DNA of 43,062 nt from Verrucomicrobiota bacterium (GTDB taxonomy: Bacteria > Verrucomicrobiota > Verrucomicrobiia > Opitutales > Opitutaceae). The notes beneath the pieces are model-generated. The model was not told where the DNA came from. It ran no database searches and worked only from the letters and a program-made list of their open reading frames with translations. Position 1 is the stretch's first letter, and each line of letters opens with the position of its first letter. Both the position numbers and the translations under genes were made by a program. The DNA is taken from NCBI GenBank assembly GCA_030601755.1, contig JAUWBF010000024.1:1-43062 (forward strand). The letters run 5' to 3'. Of the stretch, positions 37,809 through 43,062 are shown one piece after another.

Positions 37809-37827
37809 CCGATCGAGATTGCCGGCC

Positions 37828-38229
37828 ATGGATTTAACGGCAGTCTCCGCGGGCATGGCCGACTTTTCGGATACGTCCACCACGCTGGCTGAAATCAAAG
37901 AGCGCATCCTCGCGTTCGCGAAGGAGCGCGACTGGGAGCAGTTTCACGCGCCGAAGAACCTGAGCATGGCGCTCGCCGCTGAGGCCGGCGAATTGATGGA
38001 GCACTTCCTGTGGGCGACCAGCGAAGCCTCGCGCGATGTAGTGAAAGACCCCGCAAAGCGCGCCAAGATCGAGGAAGAGTTGTCCGACGTGATCATCTAC
38101 GCCCTCGAGTTCGCCAACATGACCGGCATCGACGTCGCCAAGGCCATCGAGAAAAAAATGGCCGCCAACGCTGCCAAATACCCCGTCGAAAAAGCCAAGG
38201 GCCGCTCGGACAAGTATACGGAGCTGTGA
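37828..38229 (+). CDS. MazG-like nucleotide pyrophosphohydrolase
   Basis: All-alpha NTP pyrophosphohydrolase of 133 residues, start at ATG 37828; MADFSD at 37855 is an alternative. The conserved metal-binding helices are visible: MALAAEAGELMEHFLW (ExxE) and KIEEELSDVIIYALEFAN (ExxD), and WEQFHAPKNLSMAL and the tail KAIEKKMAANAAKYPVEKAK are typical of the short MazG/dCTPase-like branch. It would hydrolyse non-canonical or excess (d)NTPs to monophosphates. No cognate toxin gene is adjacent, so housekeeping sanitation is more likely than toxin control. Confidence 0.9.
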   Translation: MDLTAVSAGMADFSDTSTTLAEIKERILAFAKERDWEQFHAPKNLSMALAAEAGELMEHFLWATSEASRDVVKDPAKRAKIEEELSDVIIYALEFANMTGIDVAKAIEKKMAANAAKYPVEKAKGRSDKYTEL

Positions 38230-38339
38230 AGCTCCTGCTGCATTGGCAGTAACGCTTGTGTAGTGCCGGAATTTGGTTCGTGCCGTCCGCGGTGGAGCGG
38301 GTTGCCTTGTCGAGTGGAGGGATTTGCATCCCGCCGACA

Positions 38340-39175
38340 TCAACGGACGGCGGGATCGACCAATCGCCCGAGGGTCTTGCAGTCGTCGACCGTCTGTCGC
38401 GCCCATTTCGCATCGACCAAGTAGGTGCTGTCGCCGATGTCGTTGGGAGTCGGCACGACGTCTTTCTGCAGATCGAGGACCCGTCGTGAGAATGACAGGT
38501 CGGGGATGCGTCCTTCCCGGTCTATTTCCCAAAGGATCAGTTGTTGTCCCTCCTGCCAATAAACCCAGGCATAGTCCGGTCACCCCGCTGTCTGGTGATT
38601 GGGCCAACGTAAAAACGATCGGTCATGCGGTGTCCGGCTTCGTCGAGCAGTGTGTCAAGCGCGGTCAGGCAGTCGGCCGTTGGTGGCGGCGGTGCCATGC
38701 GCGTGCCGTTGGCGGGTAATATCCGATCACCCGCGGGCGGGAGTGTCAGCGGCTCGCTCCATAAGCGCGGCGCGTCGGCGGCGGGCTCAGCGTGGTTGGC
38801 GAAGCCCACGCGCAACGGCTCGGGCTTGCTGTCGAATCCCGCGGCCGGCTTGGTGGGACAGAGGGGGAACTCGAAGGTCATGGATTCGCCTTCGGCCAGT
38901 GTTTGCTTCGTCCTGAAGTTGGCGAGGCATTCCCACGGCATGATTTGCCAGCCGCTGTTTTCTGTGGGTTGCCAGCTTTGATACCAACTGCAGCTCATGA
39001 AGCGGAGTTCCTCGTTGCCGGGGCCGTGGTTGCGGATCGTGGCTCGCACCAGAATGGCGCTTTGTCCGTTTTCAAATCGACCGGTCGCCATGACGCGTGC
39101 CTCCATGGAGAGCTCCGCCGACAGGGTCGTGACGAGCACAAGGAAGCCGACCGACATGCGCGTGCTGTAGGCCAT
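38340..39175 (-). pseudogene. Secreted hypothetical protein, interrupted by a frameshift
   Basis: Reading leftward from ATG 39175, an N-terminal signal peptide (MAYSTRMSVGFLVLVTTLSA) is followed by about 190 residues with a beta-sandwich look (ATIRNHGPGNEELRFMSCSW, then SMTFEFPLCPTKPAAGF). That frame ends at 38537. A second frame, open from 38579 to the TGA at 38340, continues with strongly protein-like sequence (DYAWVYWQEGQQLILWEIDR, DSTYLVDAKWARQTVDDC). A single indel near 38575-38585 joins them into roughly 278 residues. Whether the shift is real or a sequencing error cannot be told here. Family unknown. It is five bases downstream of the small membrane-protein gene, so both are probably one operon. 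Confidence 0.75.
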
Positions 39176-39180
39176 GAGAG

Positions 39181-39495
39181 TTAGTCGAGCACCACCCGCA
39201 CCCCGCCGAAGCGGCGGGCGAGGGCGTTGTAGAGCCAGGCGAGGATGAAGCCGGTGATCAGGCCGCCGAGGGCGTTGACGAACGGATACGCCATTATCGC
39301 GGCGAGGTGAAAATGGCCGACGGCGCGGTAGCTGAAAAAGCCTTTCAAATGCACGGCCTGGCCCGCGACTCCCGCGATCAGCGCGAGCACGGCGGGCAAC
39401 AGCGAGAGCACGAAGGCGGCGAGGCCGAGGATTTTTGCCAAGTCGCCGGGGTCGATGCGGCGAAGGCGGACGGGACGGCGTGGGGCGGAGGTCAT
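39181..39495 (-). CDS. Small membrane protein
   Basis: Protein of 104 residues, start at ATG 39495 (MTSAPRRPVRLRRIDPGDLA). A basic N-terminus is followed by two or three hydrophobic segments (ILGLAAFVLSLLPAVLALIA; HLAAIMAYPFVNALGGLITG; FILAWLYNALARRFG). It resembles small integral membrane proteins of unknown function, and I do not assign a family. It is the first gene of a two-gene leftward unit with the frameshifted secreted-protein gene. Confidence 0.75.
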   Translation of the reverse strand: MTSAPRRPVRLRRIDPGDLAKILGLAAFVLSLLPAVLALIAGVAGQAVHLKGFFSYRAVGHFHLAAIMAYPFVNALGGLITGFILAWLYNALARRFGGVRVVLD

Positions 39496-39595
39496 GGCGA
39501 GTGAACGGGCTCCGAGCCAATCCCGCTTGGTCGCTTCGGGCAACGTCTGATGCGGGGCACCCGTTGACGGCATTTCTGACACCTTCGATTGGTTC

Positions 39596-39675
39596 ACAAA
39601 AGATAACGAAGAAAACGAATGCTCTCCGGTGGACGATGACCTCCATACCTCTTCGTTGTCTTCGTTTTCTTTTGT
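39596..39675. repeat. Fold-back repeat of short AACGAAGAA-like words
   Basis: Arms 39596-39619 and 39652-39675 are inverted repeats with 22 of 24 bases matching, beginning ACAAAAGATAACGAAGAAAA. The spacer is 32 bases. It is simpler than the nested elements at 36288 and 37618 but built on the same principle of A-rich short words. It lies in the divergent gap 39496-39799 between the small membrane protein and the histidine kinase; the rest of that gap holds nothing recognisable. Confidence 0.65.
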
Positions 39676-39799
39676 AGAAAACCTCGGCGGGGCGGGCGGC
39701 GGCCGTCGGGCGGGGCGGGGCGGGACGGCGTGAGCCACATCGTCGCCGCGCAGGGCGGTGATTGAAGTGAACACCCTAGGCGGGGGGAATACACTTGGC

Positions 39800-42016
39800 A
39801 TGTTTTTTACATTCACGTCGTTTGCGGACGTGCCTTGGCAGATCACCGGGTTTTTGTTCTCCGCCGTTTTCGAGCTCGTGATGCTCGCGTTGGTGCGCGC
39901 GCGGTTGAGGTCGCCGGCGTCGGGGCCGTTTTGCCTGGCGCTCTTGCTGAACGCGTTTTGGGCGCTGGGCTACGCGGTCGACCTGGCGTTGCCGACGCTC
40001 GAGGGCAAGCAGCTGGCCTTTCAACTGCGGTGCAGCGTGCTGTGTTTCTACGCGCCGGCCTGGCTGGAGCTGGCGCATCGCATGACGCGCGGGCGGCCGT
40101 TGCTGCGGGGTTGGACGGCGGCGGGCGTGCTGCTGGTGCCGTTGGTGTCGCTGGCGCTGCTGTGGTTCCCGGGGCCGGGGCAGAGTCCGCTGCTGCGCCA
40201 CTCGTTCTGGATCGACACGTCGGGCGGGCTGGCGGTGCTGCGCAACGCGCTGGGGCCGATGGGGCAGGTGTATTATTTCTACAACTACGCGGTGTGGGTC
40301 GTCATCTTCCTGCTGTTTTATCCGCGCCGCAGCCACACGCGCTGGGAGCGACGCGGACGGCTGACGTTCCTGTGCGCGGCGTTCATCGGCTGGACGGCGG
40401 ACCTGCTGCATTTGTTCGGGGTGACCTCGCCGGCGGGGCTCAACTACGCGCCGATGCTGTTTCCGATCACGAGCACGCTGATCGCCTACGCGTTGCTGCG
40501 CCACCGCATGCTCAACCTCGCGCCGGTGGCGCGGTCGGCGCTGATCGAGCGGCTCGAGGACCGCATCGTGGTGCTGGACGCGGCGGGGCGGGTGGTGGAT
40601 TGCAACGAGGCCGCGGCGCGGACGCTGGGCTTGGCGCGGCGCGACGCGGTTGGCGGTCGGGCGGCGGGCGAGGTCTTCGCGGCGTGGCCGGGACTGGTGG
40701 CGTTTGTGAACGGGTCGGGCGACGATCCCCTGGAGCTTGCCATCGGGCCGGCGGTGTTCGAGGCCTCGTCGATCCCGGTGTTGGAGGAGGGCGACAAGCG
40801 GCCGCGGGCGCGGGTGCTGGTGTTGCGCGACATCACGCGTCGCAAGGAGGCCGAGAACCAGTTGCGGCAGGCGAAGGACGCGGCCGAGGCGGCGGAGCGG
40901 GCGCAGTCGCGTTTCCTGGCGACGATGAGCCACGAGCTGCGCACGCCGCTGAACGGCGTGGTGGGTTTCATCCAGTTGCTCAAAAACGCGCCGCTCGACA
41001 GCGAGCAGGGCGAATACCTGCGGCTGCTCGACCAGAGCACGCGGTCGCTGCTGGTGATCATCAACGACGTGCTCGACTACTCCAAGATCGCGGCCGACCA
41101 GATGGACATCGAGCGGGTGGTGTGCGGGCCGCGCGCGCTGGCCGACGAGGCGCAGCGGTTGTTTCAGCCGACGGCGGCTGGCGCGGGTCTGACGCTGGAA
41201 ACGCGGGTCGCCCACGAGGTGCCGGAGGCGGTGATCGGCGACCCGGTGCGCCTGCAGCAGATCCTCGCCAACCTGCTGGGCAACGCGATCAAGTTCACGA
41301 AGGAGGGCGGGGTGATTCTGGAGATCGGCGCGCCGCGGGAGGGCGTGCTGGAGTTTCGCGTCACCGACACGGGCATCGGCATCGACCTAGAGCAACAGGC
41401 GCGGATCTTCGCGCCGTTCAGCCAGGCGGACGCGTCGACCACGCGGCGGTTTGGCGGCACGGGGCTGGGGCTGTCGATCACGCGCCGGCTTTGCGAGCTG
41501 ATGGGCGGCTCGTTGACGCTGACCAGCGAGCCGGGGCGCGGCTCGACGTTCGTGGCGACAGTGCGGGCCGCGCGCACGGCGCCCGTCGCGGCGGTGGTCG
41601 CCCCAGTGGACTTGGGAGCGGCGGTCGAGGCGCCGCGGCGTCGTCTGCGGCTGCTGGTGCTCGAGGACAACGCGGTCAACCAGCGGGTGATGCGCGCGTT
41701 TCTGAACCGGCTGGGTCACGAGGCGCGGTTCGTCGACGACGGCAGCAAGGGGCTGGCGGCGCTGGCGGAGGAGCGGTTCGACGCGCTGCTGATGGACATC
41801 GAGATGCCGGTGATGGACGGCTATGAAACGACCCGTCGCATCCGCGAGGGCGAGGCCGCCGGCGTGGAGGGCGACGCGCGGGCCTACATCATCGCGTTGA
41901 CGGCCCACGCGCTGCGCGGCGAACGGGAGCGGTGTCTGGCGGCGGGCATGGACGATTTTCTGAGCAAGCCGCTGTCGATGGACGCGCTGAAGCTGGCGCT
42001 GTCACGGGTGCCGTAG
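39800..42016 (+). CDS. Hybrid sensor histidine kinase with 7TM N-terminal region
   Basis: Membrane kinase of 738 residues, start at ATG 39800; in-frame GTG codons at 39758 and 39767 would add up to 14. The first roughly 225 residues hold about seven hydrophobic segments of the histidine kinase N-terminal 7TM type (e.g. ITGFLFSAVFELVMLALVRA, YYFYNYAVWVVIFLLFY). A PAS domain follows (LEDRIVVLDAAGRVVDCNEA), then HisKA with the H-box FLATMSHELRTPLNGVVGF, HATPase (ANLLGNAIKFTKEG; VTDTGIGIDLEQQARIFAPF; GGTGLGLSITRRL) and a receiver domain with phospho-acceptor Asp in LLMDIEMPVMDGYETTRRI. No separate response regulator is adjacent, so an internal or remote phosphorelay is likely. Input signal unknown. 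Confidence 0.93.
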   Translation: MFFTFTSFADVPWQITGFLFSAVFELVMLALVRARLRSPASGPFCLALLLNAFWALGYAVDLALPTLEGKQLAFQLRCSVLCFYAPAWLELAHRMTRGRPLLRGWTAAGVLLVPLVSLALLWFPGPGQSPLLRHSFWIDTSGGLAVLRNALGPMGQVYYFYNYAVWVVIFLLFYPRRSHTRWERRGRLTFLCAAFIGWTADLLHLFGVTSPAGLNYAPMLFPITSTLIAYALLRHRMLNLAPVARSALIERLEDRIVVLDAAGRVVDCNEAAARTLGLARRDAVGGRAAGEVFAAWPGLVAFVNGSGDDPLELAIGPAVFEASSIPVLEEGDKRPRARVLVLRDITRRKEAENQLRQAKDAAEAAERAQSRFLATMSHELRTPLNGVVGFIQLLKNAPLDSEQGEYLRLLDQSTRSLLVIINDVLDYSKIAADQMDIERVVCGPRALADEAQRLFQPTAAGAGLTLETRVAHEVPEAVIGDPVRLQQILANLLGNAIKFTKEGGVILEIGAPREGVLEFRVTDTGIGIDLEQQARIFAPFSQADASTTRRFGGTGLGLSITRRLCELMGGSLTLTSEPGRGSTFVATVRAARTAPVAAVVAPVDLGAAVEAPRRRLRLLVLEDNAVNQRVMRAFLNRLGHEARFVDDGSKGLAALAEERFDALLMDIEMPVMDGYETTRRIREGEAAGVEGDARAYIIALTAHALRGERERCLAAGMDDFLSKPLSMDALKLALSRVP

Positions 42017-42057
42017 GGCGGCGTAGTGATTTGTCTGATACGGATTGGCGGGCTGTC

Positions 42058-42207
42058 GTGGAGGGATCCCCGAGCTCACGCTCGGGGCCACAAGGCGAGG
42101 AGGGCGGGCACTCGTGCCCGCCCTCTTGGTCGCTTGTTTATTGGGCCCGGTGGTCCGGGCGGTTGGCCGTCGGTCTGGCGCCGGTTGAAAACCGGCGCTC
42201 CTTGGCC
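42058..42207. repeat. Cluster of three REP-like hairpins
   Basis: Three palindromic units lie between convergent genes. 42058-42091 has the stem CCCCGAGC-TCAC-GCTCGGGG with flanking GTGG/CCAC. 42099-42125 is GGAG then GGCGGGCAC-TC-GTGCCCGCC. 42176-42207 (inverted) is GGAG then CGCCGGTTTTCAACCGGCG and matches the hairpin at 7292-7323. GGAG before a hairpin is a REP hallmark. They probably also act as transcription barriers for the kinase gene and the convergent secreted-protein gene. Confidence 0.65.
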
Positions 42208-42215
42208 ACGGGGGC

Positions 42216-43049
42216 TTAGCTGCGGTCCGAGGGGAGGTCGGAGCCGGTGCTCACCTGGGAGCGGAAGCGCATGCCGTTGTCGACGGCAACCGCGTGGGCG
42301 TCCTCGAGCGCTTCGGCGTATTCCTCGTAGCGCTCGGCGAGTTCCTCGCGGGCGTTGTCCCAGCGGGCGGCGGTGGCGCCGCGGCTTTCGGTGATGGCGC
42401 CGTTCAGCTCGCGCTCGGCCTGCTCGACCTCGCGGATGGCTTTGTCGATGTCCTTGCGACCGTCGGCGTCGGTGGTGGTGCCGGTGCGGAGGGCGAGGAC
42501 GATCTGCTTGCCTTGGCTCATGCCGGACTCGGCCATGTTGATGGCGCGGTCGCGGTTGGCGAACTCGGCGGACTCGATGTCGCGGGTGGTGGTGCGGGTG
42601 TTGAGTCGCATGGCGACGGCGTTGTCGCGGTTGAGGTCGACCTGGGTTGCGGGGGTGCGGTCCTCAATGTAGTCGCGGTCGGCGTAGTTGAGGTTGGGCT
42701 CCTGCTGGCGGTCATGCTCGGTGCCCGTGTAGCGGTGGGTGGTGGCGTCGGGTTGGTTGGCGCGATCAAGCGCCTCGGCGCGGGACTCGTTGGGCTCGCG
42801 GGCAACGCCGTTGGGCGTGCGGGAGGAGCGGTCGACCATGGGGCCGGTGCGGGTCTGGCCGTCGGCGGAGTGGCCGGAGCGGTCGATGGAGGAGTGATCG
42901 GCCGCGACGTCGGTGCGGGCGACGTTGGAGTCCTGCGCGCGGTTGCGCTCGTAGTCGCTGTCGCCGCCGGCGTGCAGGGCGAAGGGCAGGGCCACGAGGG
43001 CGGCGAAGGTGACGAGGTAGGTCTTGGCGGTGTGGTGGGTCGTATTCAT
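42216..43049 (-). CDS. Secreted, charged helical protein of unknown function
   Basis: Protein of 277 residues with an N-terminal signal peptide (TYLVTFAALVALPFALHAGG). Residues 30-140 are very hydrophilic, rich in Asp, Arg, Asn and Thr and probably disordered. The C-terminal 130 residues form long charged helices (DIDKAIREVEQAERELNGAI, WDNAREELAERYEEYAEALE), likely a coiled coil. No enzymatic motif is visible and I do not recognise the family. Acting in the periplasm or cell surface as a structural or stress-related protein is a guess. The start codon is 13 bases from the window end, so the promoter is not seen. Confidence 0.75.
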   Translation of the reverse strand: MNTTHHTAKTYLVTFAALVALPFALHAGGDSDYERNRAQDSNVARTDVAADHSSIDRSGHSADGQTRTGPMVDRSSRTPNGVAREPNESRAEALDRANQPDATTHRYTGTEHDRQQEPNLNYADRDYIEDRTPATQVDLNRDNAVAMRLNTRTTTRDIESAEFANRDRAINMAESGMSQGKQIVLALRTGTTTDADGRKDIDKAIREVEQAERELNGAITESRGATAARWDNAREELAERYEEYAEALEDAHAVAVDNGMRFRSQVSTGSDLPSDRS

Positions 43050-43062
43050 GGGATGTCAGGGG

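Noticed and set aside
37828-38229. MazE/MazG toxin-associated role
   Set aside because: No mazEF-like genes are adjacent; the short MazG-like enzyme is better read as nucleotide housekeeping.

Overview
This is high-GC DNA with compact operons and many intergenic hairpins. It looks chromosomal and comes from a heterotrophic bacterium, most likely a verrucomicrobium of the Opitutaceae type. That placement is inference from an SLA1-like (SHD1) secreted protein remnant, an M56/BlaI pair with carboxypeptidase-regulatory repeats, a type IV pilin, and above all a complete succinate-to-propionate fermentation locus (Opitutus terrae is a known propionate former). No rRNA, tRNA, CRISPR array or prophage was seen.

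Left part (1-4800): an accessory patch. It holds a REP-associated tyrosine transposase (RAYT), a DUF4160/DUF2442 pair between two short direct repeats, a frameshifted SHD1 gene and a chemotaxis-receptor gene lacking its 5' half; the last two meet at an apparent breakpoint near 2018. Then come a small STAS-like protein, a membrane protein and a DUF2293 protein.

Middle left (4800-19350): mainly stress, signalling and housekeeping genes. These are katG behind an OxyR-like palindrome, a bacteriohemerythrin lacking one usual iron ligand, a type IV pilin, an anti-sigma-like/PAS protein, ygiQ, a blaI-M56 operon with a perfect operator palindrome on its start codon, rimO, a second STAS-like paralogue, a CE7-type esterase and an FKBP isomerase.

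Middle (19350-23350): purT, cvfB, radC and a small membrane protein, set in a nested array of intergenic repeats. Two GTAG-type REP pairs (BIMEs) lie outside and two 109-bp hairpin elements lie inside.

Right (23350-37600): the metabolic core. A leftward operon encodes methylmalonyl-CoA epimerase, the carboxyltransferase MmdA, a biotin carrier, two OadG-like subunits, two different OadB-type Na+-pumping decarboxylase subunits, two very small membrane proteins, biotin ligase and a succinate CoA-transferase. The divergent mutA-mutB and then meaB supply the B12-dependent mutase and its GTPase chaperone. The inferred route is succinyl-CoA to methylmalonyl-CoA to propionyl-CoA plus CO2 with Na+ export, then propionate with regeneration of succinyl-CoA. 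There is no biotin carboxylase gene, which favours a decarboxylase over propionyl-CoA carboxylase. meaB is flanked by two related nested fold-back repeats.

Right end (37800-43062): a MazG-like pyrophosphohydrolase, a secreted protein gene broken by a frameshift, a small membrane protein, a hybrid histidine kinase, a cluster of REP-like hairpins and a secreted, charged, helical protein.
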